Shown piece by piece: positions 1 to 9,011 of a stretch of 64,000 nucleotides of DNA. The number at the start of each line of letters is the position of its first letter. The stretch's first letter is position 1. Origin of the DNA: Longimicrobiales bacterium (lineage in GTDB: Bacteria > Gemmatimonadota > Gemmatimonadetes > Longimicrobiales > Gaopeijiaceae); contig JANQRP010000003.1 of assembly GCA_028284495.1 (NCBI GenBank), positions 186,001 to 250,000 on the forward strand, written 5' to 3'. Position numbers and translations under genes: made by a program. The notes under the pieces are model-generated. The model ran no database searches and was not told the DNA's origin. It saw only the letters and a program-made list of their open reading frames with translations.

Positions 1-107
1 GTCGGGCGATCACCCCGACGTGGCACGAGGCGTGCAAACATATGGCGCGCAGCCCGGCGACGAGCGAACCCGGGTGACCGTGCATCATCGACGTGGGAGG
101 GGTAGAC

Positions 108-290
108 ATGGGACGGTTCGGAGTTCATACGCGGGCGAGAACGCCCGAAGAACATGGTGAGGTGCCAGGGATCGTGATCCGGACGACCGACGACGACGCA
201 CCCACGCCGCGCATCGCGGCGTTCGTGTATGGTCGCCGGCGCGATCCGGTCCCCACGCTCCCATTCGGGCGCTGGAAGGAGATCGCCTGA
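108..290 (+). CDS. small hypothetical protein (60 aa)
   Basis: Short ORF beginning at an ATG six bases after a good purine-rich ribosome-binding site (ggaggg, 96-101). The product is a basic, soluble-looking 60-residue protein with no signal peptide, membrane segment or motif I recognise; a run of acidic residues (TTDDDAP) sits in its middle. An upstream GTG at 93 is in frame but lies on the ribosome-binding site, so I prefer the ATG. It stands alone between the window edge and an ECF sigma gene. It could be a spurious GC-rich ORF; the clear ribosome-binding site is the only support. Confidence 0.4.
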   Translation: MGRFGVHTRARTPEEHGEVPGIVIRTTDDDAPTPRIAAFVYGRRRDPVPTLPFGRWKEIA

Positions 291-321
291 GGCGGATCGA
301 CCTCGACGAACGCGACCGACG

Positions 322-338
322 GCCCCGTGACCCGGGGC
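322..338 (+). terminator. possible hairpin terminator after the small ORF
   Basis: Six-base-pair perfect stem (gccccg / cggggc) with a five-base loop, about 30 bases after the stop codon of the upstream small gene. There is no T-run behind it, so intrinsic termination is uncertain. Confidence 0.25.
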
Positions 339-527
339 ATCGACGGTCGGCATACGGGCGCCGTCCTCACGGACGGGGCCCGTTCCTGTGCCCGGGGGCG
401 CGCGCGCCGCGGATCACAGCGATCGACCCTGGTTCCTGAGGGATCCTGCTAGAACTCGGCGGGCCGAGGGGGTACTCTTGTCCCAAGGCGATTCACGCTC
501 AACACCCCCCGGCTTCTCCGTGTCCTA

Positions 528-1115
528 GTGGCTGACTCACCCAGAAGCGATGGCGATCTCGTACGTCGCGCCCAGCGCGGGGACGAGGACGCGTACGGGC
601 TTCTGGTGAGTCGATACATGCGCTCCGCCTATGCGGTCGCGCTCTCGGTGACCGGGAAGCACGAGGACGCCGAGGACGCCGCCCAGGAATCGCTGCTCGT
701 CGCGCTCCAGCGCATCGAGGAGTGCAGGGAGCCCGAACGCTTCGCCGGATGGCTCATGACCATCGTGCGGAACCGGTCGAGAAACCTGCTTCGCCGGGAA
801 GGTCTTCGGACCACCAGCGAGATTCCGCTGGGTACGGCGGGGTCGGGTCCGTTGCCGGATCAGGACCTGGCACGGACCCGTCTCCGGGAGGATCTGGAGG
901 CGGCGCTGGCGGCGCTGTCGGAGGTACAGCGCGAGGTCGTGCTGCTCCACGACTACGAGGGGTGGAAACATCGGGAAATCGCGGAGCGACTCGACATGCC
1001 TTCGGGCACGGTGAGGTCGCACCTGCATTTCGCACGGAAGGCTCTCAGGAAGCGCCTCACGCCCCGGCGTGACAAAGACTCGAACGCCCCCAGGAGGGGT
1101 GCAGCCGATGGCTGA
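528..1115 (+). CDS. ECF-type RNA polymerase sigma factor
   Basis: A 195-residue sigma-70 family factor of the extracytoplasmic-function type. Region 2 lies at roughly residues 10-80 (AYGLLVSRYMRSAYAVAL, then EDAEDAAQESLL and FAGWLMTIVRNRSRNLLR, typical of sigma2). Region 4 is at about 125-180 (LSEVQREVVLLHDYEGW, then IAERLDMPSGTVRSHLHFAR, the helix-turn-helix that reads the -35 box). The GTG start at 528 is the first start compatible with a complete region 2. The downstream gene overlaps its last bases and encodes a membrane protein in the usual anti-sigma position. A gaac (452-455) and gtac (472-475) pair 16 bases apart upstream could be an autoregulated ECF promoter, but the match is weak. 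Confidence 0.9.
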   Translation: MADSPRSDGDLVRRAQRGDEDAYGLLVSRYMRSAYAVALSVTGKHEDAEDAAQESLLVALQRIEECREPERFAGWLMTIVRNRSRNLLRREGLRTTSEIPLGTAGSGPLPDQDLARTRLREDLEAALAALSEVQREVVLLHDYEGWKHREIAERLDMPSGTVRSHLHFARKALRKRLTPRRDKDSNAPRRGAADG

Positions 1116-1491
1116 ACTGGACAGGTCGGGACAGAACGGTATCGCCGAGTGCGTCGTCGAACTCGAGGCGATCGATCCCGCCGCGCGCGACGGTCTCTAC
1201 TGGACGCGTTTCCACCGTGAGGTGATGAAGCGGGCCGGAGCCGAGCTCGCGCGGCGCAGGCAGCAGGTCGAGGTCACGATCGCGGACGCCCTCTCGGGCT
1301 GGGCCCGCATGGTCGTGCCCGTGGCCGCCGTGGCCGCTGCGCTCGCGGGGGTGATGCTGGTCCAGAACACGCCCGCGCCTCCGTCCCAGGTCGTGGTCGA
1401 CGTGCTGGACGTGCCCTCGGCGGTCGACGAGGAGCCGGAGCCGGACTTCATCCCGACGCTCAGCGCGACGGCGGTGGCGGAGAACTTCTGA
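1108..1491 (+). CDS. putative membrane anti-sigma factor
   Basis: A 127-residue protein starting at an ATG inside the end of the sigma gene (8-base overlap) with a strong ribosome-binding site (aggagggg, 1092-1099), implying translational coupling. It has an N-terminal cytosolic helical part, one hydrophobic segment at about residues 66-84 (MVVPVAAVAAALAGVMLV) and a short acidic, proline-rich outer tail. The layout (soluble N-terminus, one membrane helix, position after an ECF sigma) suggests an anti-sigma factor. No zinc-finger HxxxCxxC motif is visible, so the assignment is from context. Confidence 0.6.
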   Translation: MAELDRSGQNGIAECVVELEAIDPAARDGLYWTRFHREVMKRAGAELARRRQQVEVTIADALSGWARMVVPVAAVAAALAGVMLVQNTPAPPSQVVVDVLDVPSAVDEEPEPDFIPTLSATAVAENF

Positions 1492-1493
1492 CC

Positions 1494-2033
1494 GTGGCCG
1501 ATCGGGCTCGAACCCAGTTCCTGAGTGTGGTGGTGCTCGTCGTGGTCTTCGCGGCGGGCGGACTCGTGGGTGCTGCCGTCGGACGCCAGCCGGCGGTTGC
1601 GGACGGCCCTTCCGACGGCCCGGTGAACCTCGCCACCCAGGACGACGAGGCGGGAGACGCCGGGGAGCGCGACTCGGGGGACCGCGAACAGCGCCGCTAT
1701 CAGACGATGTACGAGCGTGCCGGCGCCACCGAGGAGCAGTCGGAGCGGATCCGCTCCGAGATTCTCCCGTGGTACTCTGCGGCGCGCGACTCGCTCTGGA
1801 ACGACCCGGCCGTCCAGGCGCTGGACGTGCTGGAAGACTCGCTCCGCAGCGAGCATCGAGCCGCTCGCCGCGAGTTACTCGACTACTACGAGCCGAGGGA
1901 GCAGGCGCTCACCGACTCCGCCCGGGCGCTGATCCGCGCCGTTCTCGACCCGCCCGCGCAGCTCGCCTACGACTCGCTCGTCGCCGAGCGGAACCGACGC
2001 GAGCGCGACGACGGGAATCGCCGGCATCCGTAG
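1494..2033 (+). CDS. membrane-anchored periplasmic helical protein (Spy/CpxP/ZraP-like layout)
   Basis: A 179-residue product starting at GTG two bases after the preceding stop, so it is the third gene of the sigma operon. It has an N-terminal membrane anchor (residues about 9-28, FLSVVVLVVVFAAGGLVGA), an acidic linker, and a charged, fully helical periplasmic domain rich in Glu, Arg and Asp (residues 65-170). Proteins of this layout next to ECF systems are often periplasmic stress or metal sensors or chaperones of the CpxP/Spy type. I do not see an LTxxQ motif, so this is a resemblance in layout only. Confidence 0.5.
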   Translation: MADRARTQFLSVVVLVVVFAAGGLVGAAVGRQPAVADGPSDGPVNLATQDDEAGDAGERDSGDREQRRYQTMYERAGATEEQSERIRSEILPWYSAARDSLWNDPAVQALDVLEDSLRSEHRAARRELLDYYEPREQALTDSARALIRAVLDPPAQLAYDSLVAERNRRERDDGNRRHP

Positions 2034-2124
2034 GACCGCGTCGGCTCTGGCCGCCGCGCGTGAGGCACACGCCCGCGAGTCCGGTTTAACGAACGGGCCC
2101 GCCCACACGTCAAACACGCGGACC

Positions 2125-2153
2125 GAGGGGTCACCGACGAGCGGTGACCCCTC
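2125..2153 (+). terminator. strong hairpin upstream of the ABC operon
   Basis: Perfect 12-bp stem (2125-2136 with 2142-2153) and a five-base loop between the sigma operon and the ABC exporter operon, ending 21 bases before the GTG of the ATPase gene. Only a short cttc follows, so it may be a weak terminator or a leader hairpin controlling the exporter genes. Confidence 0.45.
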
Positions 2154-2173
2154 TTCGCTGGAGGGAGGATTCC

Positions 2174-2884
2174 GTGTCCGATGCGGTGATCAGAACCCAG
2201 AAGCTGGTGAAGGACTACGTGCTCGGTGCCGAGACGGTGCACGCCGTGCGCTCGGTGGATCTCACGATCGAGCGCGGTGAGTTCGTGGCCATCATGGGTC
2301 CATCCGGAAGCGGGAAGTCGACGTTCATGAACATGGTCGGCTGCCTCGACACGCCCACCTCGGGGAACTACTGGCTCAACGGCACGGACGTCAGCCAGCT
2401 CGACGACGACGACCTCGCGCACATCCGGAATCGCGACATCGGCTTCGTCTTCCAGACGTTCAACCTCCTGCCGCGTGCGACAGTCCTGCACAACGTCGAG
2501 CTCCCCCTCATCTACGCGGGCGTCGGCTCGAGGGAGCGCCGTCGTCGGGCCGAGGAGAAGCTCGAGATGGTCGGTCTGGGCGACCGGATGGACCACAAGC
2601 CGCCGGAGATCTCGGGTGGTCAGCGCCAGCGGGTGGCCGTTGCACGCGCACTCGTGAACGATCCCGCGCTGCTACTGGCCGACGAGCCGACCGGGAACCT
2701 CGACTCGAGCACCTCCGAGGAGGTCATGGGGATCTTCGTCGACCTCAACAGAAAGGGACAGACGATCGTCCTCGTCACGCACGAACACGACATCGCCGAA
2801 TACGCCAAGCGGCAGGTCCACCTCCGCGACGGCGAGATCGAGAAGGACTTCCTGAACGAACCTACCGGAGCTGCCGTTTCATGA
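2174..2884 (+). CDS. MacB/LolD-type ABC transporter ATP-binding protein
   Basis: A 236-residue ATPase of the class that pairs with FtsX/MacB-type permeases. It shows Walker A (GPSGSGKST, residues 42-50), the Q-loop ([22 protein letters not shown]), ABC signature ([14 protein letters not shown]), Walker B ([13 protein letters not shown]) and the H-loop (VLVTHEHD). The GTG at 2174 follows a strong ribosome-binding site (gagggagga, 2161-2169). It overlaps the adaptor gene by four bases (ATGA) and the permease gene follows, so the three form a tripartite MacAB-like efflux or lipoprotein/peptide export operon. The substrate cannot be told from sequence. Confidence 0.93.
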   Translation: MSDAVIRTQKLVKDYVLGAETVHAVRSVDLTIERGEFVAIMGPSGSGKSTFMNMVGCLDTPTSGNYWLNGTDVSQLDDDDLAHIRNRDIGFVFQTFNLLPRATVLHNVELPLIYAGVGSRERRRRAEEKLEMVGLGDRMDHKPPEISGGQRQRVAVARALVNDPALLLADEPTGNLDSSTSEEVMGIFVDLNRKGQTIVLVTHEHDIAEYAKRQVHLRDGEIEKDFLNEPTGAAVS

Positions 2885-4341
2885 ATCGCACATCTCGCCT
2901 CTCTCTGTTCGGCGTGTTCGCCCTCGCGGCGTGCTCCACCGGGGAGGCCACCGAGACCCCTCCGATCGAGACGGTCTCCACGGACACCGGCAACCTCCGG
3001 ATCGTCGTCGAGGCCACCGGCTCCATCGAGCCCATCCGCAACGTCGAGGTGAAGTCGCTGGCGTCGGGCGAGATCACCCGCCTGTACGTGGACGTCGGCG
3101 ACGCGGTCCAGCCGGGCGACCTCCTGGCGGAAGTGGATCCGCGGGACGTCCGCACCGCGTTCCGTCAGGCCGAGGCCGACCTGGGCGTGGCCGAGGCGCG
3201 GCTCGAGATCTCCCGCACGCAGCTGCAGCGGTCCGAGGACCTCTTCAATGCCGGGGTGATCACGGAGCAGGAGGTGGAGAACGCCCGCCTCGACTTCCAG
3301 AACACCGAGGCGTCGTTCATCCGCACGGAGTCGAGCTACGAGCTCGCGGAGCTTCGACTGAACGACGTGACGATTCGCGCGCCGCTCGCCGGAACCATCC
3401 TCACGAAGAGCGTCGAGGAGGGTGCGGTGATCCAGTCGGCGTCCGGGAACGTGTCGGGCGGGTCGGTCCTCTTCCAGATGGCCGCGCTCGAGTCGATGCA
3501 GGTTCGCACGCTCATCGACGAGACGGACATCGGGCGCATCAGCGCCGGGATGGGTGCCACGCTCTCGGTCGAGGCGTACCCGGACGAGTCGTTTCGCGGT
3601 GAGGTCCTCAAGGTCGAGCCGCAGGCGGTCGTGCAGTCCAACGTGGTGCTCTTCCCGGTCATCATCGGGCTGGACAACCGCCAGGGTCTTCTCAAGCCGG
3701 GGATGAACGCGGACGTCGAGATCCTCATCGATCAGGCGATCGGCGTCATGACGGTGCCGAGCAGCGCCATCGTGCAGGTCGAGGACGTCATGGCTGCCGC
3801 GCTTGCGCTCGGACTCGACCCCGAGACGATCGACATGGCCGCCGTGGGCGGACGAGGCAGCGCAGCGCGTGGCGGTCAGCGGCCGGCTGCGGACGCGGGG
3901 AGTGCTTCCCCGGCGGGCGAGGGTGCCAGCCAGGGCGCGCGCGAAGGTCAGGCCGGGGCGGCCGGGCAGGACATGGCCGCCCTCCGTGAGCGTATCCAGA
4001 GTGGCGAGATCAGCCGCGAGGAGGTCGCCGGGATGATGCAGCAGGCGCGCGCGCGGCGTGGCGGCGGTGGCGGTGCCGGAACGGGCGAGACGGTCCAGGG
4101 CGCCGGCGGGGCGGAGATCGAGACCAGCCCGGCCGTGGTCTTCGTCCTGGACGCGGCCGGTACCCCAGTCCCGCAGCGCATCACGATCGGCCTCGCCGAC
4201 TGGGACAATACCCAGGTCGTGGATGGTCTCACGGGTGAAGAGCAGATCGTCATCGTCGGTGCGGCGCAGCTCCGGGCCCAGCAGGAGGCTGCGTCCGAGC
4301 GCATGCGTGAACGGTTCGGCGGCTCGCCGTTCGGCCGGTAG
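2881..4341 (+). CDS. MacA/HlyD-family periplasmic adaptor lipoprotein
   Basis: A 486-residue membrane fusion protein. The N-terminus is a lipoprotein signal ([10 protein letters not shown], lipobox LAAC at about residue 19). Then come a lipoyl/barrel-sandwich half ([22 protein letters not shown]), an alpha-helical hairpin (about 75-150) and a beta-barrel domain. Unusually, a low-complexity Gly/Ala/Gln/Arg-rich insert of about 100 residues (about 315-415, including [11 protein letters not shown]) interrupts the C-terminal membrane-proximal domain, which resumes at [17 protein letters not shown]. It links the inner-membrane MacB-like permease to an outer-membrane channel; no TolC-like gene is nearby. 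Confidence 0.88.
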   Translation: MNRTSRLSLFGVFALAACSTGEATETPPIETVSTDTGNLRIVVEATGSIEPIRNVEVKSLASGEITRLYVDVGDAVQPGDLLAEVDPRDVRTAFRQAEADLGVAEARLEISRTQLQRSEDLFNAGVITEQEVENARLDFQNTEASFIRTESSYELAELRLNDVTIRAPLAGTILTKSVEEGAVIQSASGNVSGGSVLFQMAALESMQVRTLIDETDIGRISAGMGATLSVEAYPDESFRGEVLKVEPQAVVQSNVVLFPVIIGLDNRQGLLKPGMNADVEILIDQAIGVMTVPSSAIVQVEDVMAAALALGLDPETIDMAAVGGRGSAARGGQRPAADAGSASPAGEGASQGAREGQAGAAGQDMAALRERIQSGEISREEVAGMMQQARARRGGGGGAGTGETVQGAGGAEIETSPAVVFVLDAAGTPVPQRITIGLADWDNTQVVDGLTGEEQIVIVGAAQLRAQQEAASERMRERFGGSPFGR

Positions 4342-4347
4342 CGCCCG

Positions 4348-5568
4348 ATGAAGCTCTCGTTCGAGATCGTCGCGGTCGCGTTGGCGGCGATTCGAGCGAA
4401 CGCGCTGCGCTCGATGCTGACCACGCTCGGCATCATCATCGGGATCGCAGCGGTGATCGCGATGGTGTCCCTCGGGGAAGGCGCGCAGCGCCAGGTCGAG
4501 GCCCGCATCGCGACGATGGGCACGAACGTGCTCACGATCCGCGCCGGTCAGTCCTCGTTCGGAGGCGTGCGCGGGGGCAACAACGCGCGGCTCTACCTGG
4601 ACGACGCGGCGGCGCTCCGGGCCGAGGGCACCGGCTTCCTGACCATCGCCCCCGAGGTTCGCTCGCGCACGCAGATCGAGTATCTGCGCGCGAACTCCAG
4701 CAACGACGCCTTCGGCACCTGGCCGGAGTACTTCGACATCTACAACCACACGCTCCAGATGGGGCGGTTCTTCACCGAGAGCGAGGTGAACGCCCGCCGG
4801 AGAGTGGTGGTTCTCGGATCGAACATTCCGGAGGAGCTCGAGACGCTGCCGATTCTCCTTCTCGGGAAGACGATCCAGATCAACGGTCAGCCCTTCGAGG
4901 TGATCGGCATCCTGGAGGAGAAGGGGGAAGGCGGCTGGGGATTCCAGCCCGACGACCAGGTCTTCATCCCGGTGACCACCGCGATCTACCGCGTGTTCGG
5001 CGGACGGGACCGGCTGAACGCGATCTACGCGGCCACGCCCTCCCCGGAGGACCTCGACTACGCGTACGCCGACATCGACCAGGTGATGCGGCGTCAGCAC
5101 CGGATCTACCCCGGCGAGGACCCCGACTTCAACATCTCGAACGCCGCGGACCTGCTCGAGACCTTCAGCGAGACGCAGCAGACGTTCACGCTCCTCCTGG
5201 CGGGTATCGCCGGCATCTCGCTCCTGGTGGGCGGGATCGGGATCATGAACATCATGCTGGTGTCGGTGACCGAGCGGACCCGTGAGATCGGCGTCCGCAA
5301 GGCTCTCGGCGCCACGCGGAAGGCGATCCTCTTCCAGTTCCTGATGGAGGCCCTCGTGCTCTGCACGCTCGGAGGCATCCTAGGAATCGCCGGCGGATTC
5401 GGCGCCTCGCAGCTCATGTCGCGGTTCGCCGAGATGGACACCGTGGTGGCGCTCGACGCGGTCTACGCCGCACTCGCATTCTCGGTGGCCATCGGACTGT
5501 TCTTCGGGATCTGGCCCGCGCAGCGGGCGGCGAAGCTCGATCCGATCGACGCGCTGCGTTACGAGTAG
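4348..5568 (+). CDS. MacB/FtsX-family ABC transporter permease
   Basis: A 406-residue permease that starts six bases after the adaptor gene. One N-terminal membrane helix (about 20-45, LTTLGIIIGIAAVIAMVSLGEGA) is followed by a large periplasmic MacB core domain (50-270) and three C-terminal helices. The FtsX domain shows the characteristic GIGIMNIMLVSVTERTREIG and the KALGATR coupling helix. With the preceding ATPase and adaptor it should form a MacAB-type tripartite pump. Its stop is three bases from the convergent stop of the PDZ-protein gene, so the two operons run into each other with no room for a separate terminator. Confidence 0.92.
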   Translation: MKLSFEIVAVALAAIRANALRSMLTTLGIIIGIAAVIAMVSLGEGAQRQVEARIATMGTNVLTIRAGQSSFGGVRGGNNARLYLDDAAALRAEGTGFLTIAPEVRSRTQIEYLRANSSNDAFGTWPEYFDIYNHTLQMGRFFTESEVNARRRVVVLGSNIPEELETLPILLLGKTIQINGQPFEVIGILEEKGEGGWGFQPDDQVFIPVTTAIYRVFGGRDRLNAIYAATPSPEDLDYAYADIDQVMRRQHRIYPGEDPDFNISNAADLLETFSETQQTFTLLLAGIAGISLLVGGIGIMNIMLVSVTERTREIGVRKALGATRKAILFQFLMEALVLCTLGGILGIAGGFGASQLMSRFAEMDTVVALDAVYAALAFSVAIGLFFGIWPAQRAAKLDPIDALRYE

Positions 5569-5571
5569 GCG

Positions 5572-6678
5572 TCAGCGCCGGAGGTCCACCTCGACCACGC
5601 TGCCCCGGCGATGCACCTCCAGCACGTTGGTGGAGGCGGGGATCGCCAGGACATCACGGAGATCCGAGAGGGACTCGATCCGGGTGTCGTCGGCGGTCAG
5701 GACCACATCGCCCGGAAGCAGCCCGCTACGAGCCGCCGGGGTACCCGGTGTCACGTCGACGATCAGCAGACCGCGCTCCACCCCGAGGTAGCGGCCGAGA
5801 TCGGCTCCGACCGGGTGCATCTCGGCGCCGGCGACCCGGCGCGCGCCCTCGGTCCACGGAGACAGCGAGCTGCTGATCGTCCACCCCTCGCCCGACACCC
5901 GTCCGCCCGCCTGGGCTCGTGACCCTGTCTCGACGCGGCGGACGTTCCGGGGCGTCGCGGACACGGGGGCCGGAGCATACGGGATGGGTGGCGCCACGCG
6001 TACCGTGTCCGGTCGGACCCATGCCGTGGAGAAGTGGTCGGCATCCGCCCACGCGACGTCGTTCGCGACGATCTCCGTGTCGGACACCTCGTAGGTGCCC
6101 GCCACGGTGGTCACGACGAACGTGACCGACCCGTCGCGCTGCTCGATCGGTCGGACCTCGAGAGCGGGAAGCCCGGCGTACTGCGACACCTCGAGCGAAT
6201 CGAGGGTCACCCCGATGAGCTTCCGGAGCGTGTCCAGCTGTGTCTGCATCCGCGTCACGACGATCTCCGCCGCGTCCCGGCGCTTCTCCGCCGTCACCGG
6301 AATCTCGAGCAGTTCCCCCCGGCGCAGGACCGTGAAGGCGTAGGGGTCGCCGGGCTGAATGCGGGGCCCGACCGACTCCATGATCGCGAAGGTGACGGGA
6401 GCGCCGTTGACCTTCAGAACCCGGTCCCCGGACCGAAGCCCCGCGCGATCCGCCGGGCTGTCCGGAAAGACCGACGAGACCATCACCCGCGCGGTGTCGG
6501 CGACCACGAGCTTCCTGAACTCGATGCCGACCCACCCGGCCGCCGCCTCGCGCATCTCGACGCGGCCCACCAGCACGTTCTGCTGGGGCTTCTTCGCGGC
6601 CAGTGCCTGCGGCGTGACGAATCCGGTCGCGGCCATCACGAGGCCCGCGACCGCGAGGAAGCGGCTCCGGGACCTCAC
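5572..6678 (-). CDS. exported protein with two PDZ domains
   Basis: About 368 residues from a GTG one base beyond the anti-sigma stop; a longer in-frame extension exists but overlaps that gene and lacks a signal peptide. Residues 1-28 form a signal peptide (FLAVAGLVMAATGFVTPQALAA). The first PDZ domain is at about 45-125 (VMVSSVFPDSPADRAGLRSGDRVLKVNG) and the second at about 290-365 (IVDVTPGTPAARSGLLPGDVVL). The middle is unrecognised, and there is no protease catalytic domain. Being third in an ECF sigma and anti-sigma operon suggests an envelope-stress sensor or scaffold working on the anti-sigma factor, which is an inference. Confidence 0.75.
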   Translation of the reverse strand: MRSRSRFLAVAGLVMAATGFVTPQALAAKKPQQNVLVGRVEMREAAAGWVGIEFRKLVVADTARVMVSSVFPDSPADRAGLRSGDRVLKVNGAPVTFAIMESVGPRIQPGDPYAFTVLRRGELLEIPVTAEKRRDAAEIVVTRMQTQLDTLRKLIGVTLDSLEVSQYAGLPALEVRPIEQRDGSVTFVVTTVAGTYEVSDTEIVANDVAWADADHFSTAWVRPDTVRVAPPIPYAPAPVSATPRNVRRVETGSRAQAGGRVSGEGWTISSSLSPWTEGARRVAGAEMHPVGADLGRYLGVERGLLIVDVTPGTPAARSGLLPGDVVLTADDTRIESLSDLRDVLAIPASTNVLEVHRRGSVVEVDLRR

Positions 6679-6679
6679 G

Positions 6680-7357
6680 TTACCAGTACTCCACCGTGTT
6701 CGAGATCTGTCGCAGGGTGTTGTCCCGCTCGGCGAGCAGCGATGCCAGGAACCCATTCAGGACGGGGTCGGCGGGGGCCTCCTGAAGCCCGGCCTGAAGC
6801 GAGACGATCGCGTAGTCGAGCGAGGCGACACGAGCCTCGGGGTTCGGCACGGAGCCCTCGTCCTCCGAGAACTGCGCGTACTGCACGAGCGCGTCGCGGT
6901 ACTCACGCTCCTTCAGCCGCACCAGGGCCGCCGCGTCCTCGGCCGTCGTGATCGTGGCGTTGTCCAGCGACGCGAAAGAGGCGTCCGTGGCGGCGCCCGG
7001 AAGATAGGCCGCCTGAGCACCGCTCGAGCCACCCACGCCGACGCCGACGCCGACACCACCCACGAAGAGGATCAGCGCGGCCGCAGCACGCATCCATCCG
7101 GGCGTGGAAGCCATCCGCTGAAGCAGGTTGGGCTCGGGGTGGATCAGACCCTCGCTGGCCATCCGGGCCTCGAGCATCGCCCAGTCGCCGCGCGGCGGAC
7201 GGACGTCGGGCAGACGGCCGAGCGCGGCGGTCTGATCGCGCATCGCATCCAGCCGCTCGACGCACGCGGCGCAGTTCGCCAGATGGGCGTGCTCCTCGCG
7301 GGTGGCGGCTTCGTCTACGAGGCGTGCGAGCGCCTCCGGAGTCAGATGCTGTTCCAT
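6680..7357 (-). CDS. zinc-finger anti-sigma factor
   Basis: A 225-residue protein with an N-terminal cytosolic zf-HC2-type anti-sigma domain. The ligands His, Cys and Cys sit in HAHLANCAACVERL at about residues 24-37 (HxxxCxxC). A single membrane helix follows at about 90-108 (AAAALILFVGGVGVGVGVGG), then a helical periplasmic domain. The start overlaps the sigma gene by 16 bases. This is a standard inner-membrane anti-sigma that would hold the cognate sigma factor until an envelope signal releases it. The glycine/valine-only GVGVGVGVGG membrane end is unusual. Confidence 0.85.
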   Translation of the reverse strand: MEQHLTPEALARLVDEAATREEHAHLANCAACVERLDAMRDQTAALGRLPDVRPPRGDWAMLEARMASEGLIHPEPNLLQRMASTPGWMRAAAALILFVGGVGVGVGVGGSSGAQAAYLPGAATDASFASLDNATITTAEDAAALVRLKEREYRDALVQYAQFSEDEGSVPNPEARVASLDYAIVSLQAGLQEAPADPVLNGFLASLLAERDNTLRQISNTVEYW

Positions 7358-7899
7358 GCTTCCCTGTCTTCGATGTTCTCGTTCAGGCCGTCCAGCATCC
7401 CGCGCATCTTCGCGCGGGCCTTGAAGAGCTGGGACTTCGAGGTGCCCGACGTGACGCCCAGCGTCTCACCGATCTCCTCGTGCGTGTATCCTTCCACATC
7501 GTGGAGGATCAGAACCTCCCGCTGGCCATCGGGCAGGCGGTCGAGCGCCGATTCCAGGCGAGACTCCAGCAGCGAGTCGCGCACCCGGGGCCCGACCGGC
7601 ACCGAATCGGGCATCGGGGCCTGCTTCGTGCGCCGGGTCTTCGACTTTCGGAGCGCCTGCAGCGCCGCGTTCACGGCGATGCGGTGAAGCCAGGTCGAGA
7701 ACCGTGCGTCACCACGAAACGTCGGGAGCGCCCGAATGGCCCGGATCCACGCCTCCTGGGCGTAGTCCTGGGCCAGGTCGTCACACCCGGCGATCCGCCG
7801 CACCACGGCGTATACCCGTGGCGCGTACCTTTCGTACAGCTGGCGGACCGCCTGTGCGTCCCCGGCGCTCGCCCTCCGAATGATCTGTGCTTCACTCAC
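7342..7899 (-). CDS. ECF-type RNA polymerase sigma factor
   Basis: A 185-residue ECF sigma factor. Sigma2 is at about residues 18-85 (LYERYAPRVYAVVRRIAG, then DYAQEAWIRAIRALPTFRG and FSTWLHRIAVNAALQALR). Sigma4 is at about 120-170 (LDRLPDGQREVLILHDVEG, then IGETLGVTSGTSKSQLFKARAKMR). It is the first gene of a minus-strand operon with its anti-sigma and a PDZ protein. It is only distantly similar to the other ECF factor in this window (528-1115), so the two are separate regulons rather than a recent duplication. Confidence 0.92.
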   Translation of the reverse strand: MSEAQIIRRASAGDAQAVRQLYERYAPRVYAVVRRIAGCDDLAQDYAQEAWIRAIRALPTFRGDARFSTWLHRIAVNAALQALRKSKTRRTKQAPMPDSVPVGPRVRDSLLESRLESALDRLPDGQREVLILHDVEGYTHEEIGETLGVTSGTSKSQLFKARAKMRGMLDGLNENIEDREAWNSI

Positions 7900-8135
7900 C
7901 CGTCATCGTCTCCCCGCTCGAGCCTGTTGGTCTCGAGTGTGATGCCTGCCCGTCGCGGGACCGTTGCCCGACGGCATCATCGCCGGGGCCGCGCCGGTTG
8001 GAGGCCGGCGAACGGTCCTGAACCTCGTGAGCACAACATAGTGACGCTGCGGCCGCACCGCGCGGATCGCGTACCCGGCCACGCGACCGTGTGCGGCGTT
8101 GCCAACCTCACGGCCTGCGGAGACCTTCCGCCTCC

Positions 8136-9011
8136 GTGAACGACGTCGAACCCGGGCGCCCCGCCCCCCGCCGCACCGCCGCACCGCTCCGCCCGAACGC
8201 AATCGGCGGGACGGCGATCGGCGTGGGCGCCATCCTGCTCTTCTTCGCGGGTCGCGCCCTGCTCGCACCTCTCGGAGTCCCCGGTGTGGGCATCGCGCAG
8301 TGGCTTTTCCTCGCGTTGCCGATCGTGGCGGCCATCCGTCTGGGTCGATTCGACCCGACCGCGTCCCTCTCTCTCCGTCCGGTGTCGGTGCGGGTGCTGA
8401 TGGGCGCCGGTCTGCTGATGTTCGGGGCGCTCGGCATGAACTCGGTCGTCGCGTGGGTGCAGAGTCGGTGGGTCGAGGTGCCCGTCGAGATGGTCGAGGC
8501 GCTGGAGGCGGCGCTTCGGCCCTCCGGACCGCTGGAACTCCTCATGATCCTGGCGGCGGTCGCGTTGACGCCGGCGATCTGCGAGGAGCTCGCCTTTCGC
8601 GGCGTCATGCTGACCAGCTGGCGCGGGTGGCCGGCGCCGCTCGCCATCGGACTCAACGGACTCCTGTTCGGCGCGATCCACTGGCTGCCGGGCGGAGGCT
8701 TCCGCGTGCTGCCGGCGGCGGTGTCCGGCACGTTCATCGCATGGGCCGTGTGGCGGACCCGCTCGCTCTGGGTCGGCGTCTGGATGCACCTGCTCAACAA
8801 TGGCTTCCTCGTGCTCGCCGCCACGGTCGTCTCGGCGGCGGCCGCCGACGCCCCGACGGCCGCGAGCGTGGATCGGATGACCGCCGAGCCGCCGCACCCG
8901 GCTGCGGTCGGCCTGTTCGTCGTTCTCGTCGTCGTGGGCGTCCGGCTCGTCGGACCCCCCCGTACCCACCCACCCGACGGCGGCACGACCGCCACGGAGA
9001 CCCCCGCATGA
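8136..9011 (+). CDS. CPBP-family (Abi/CAAX-like) intramembrane metalloprotease
   Basis: About 291 residues with six or more hydrophobic segments. The family motifs are visible: CEELAFRG (EExxxR, motif 1) at about residue 150, the FGAIHW histidine motif 2 at about residue 180, and the WMHLLNN histidine/asparagine motif 3 at about residue 220. These supply the metal and active-site residues of the intramembrane glutamic/metalloprotease fold. The GTG at 8136 is chosen because the upstream GTG at 8091 adds only a basic tail. The stop overlaps the threonine synthase ATG (ATGA), so the two are co-translated, though no functional link is obvious. Confidence 0.85.
   Translation: MNDVEPGRPAPRRTAAPLRPNAIGGTAIGVGAILLFFAGRALLAPLGVPGVGIAQWLFLALPIVAAIRLGRFDPTASLSLRPVSVRVLMGAGLLMFGALGMNSVVAWVQSRWVEVPVEMVEALEAALRPSGPLELLMILAAVALTPAICEELAFRGVMLTSWRGWPAPLAIGLNGLLFGAIHWLPGGGFRVLPAAVSGTFIAWAVWRTRSLWVGVWMHLLNNGFLVLAATVVSAAAADAPTAASVDRMTAEPPHPAAVGLFVVLVVVGVRLVGPPRTHPPDGGTTATETPA

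Noticed and set aside
2620..5100. 826-residue minus-strand ORF opposite the MacAB-type genes
   Set aside because: Fully antisense to three genes with clear family motifs; composition is Arg/His/Asp-rich, as expected from the complement of GC-rich coding DNA.
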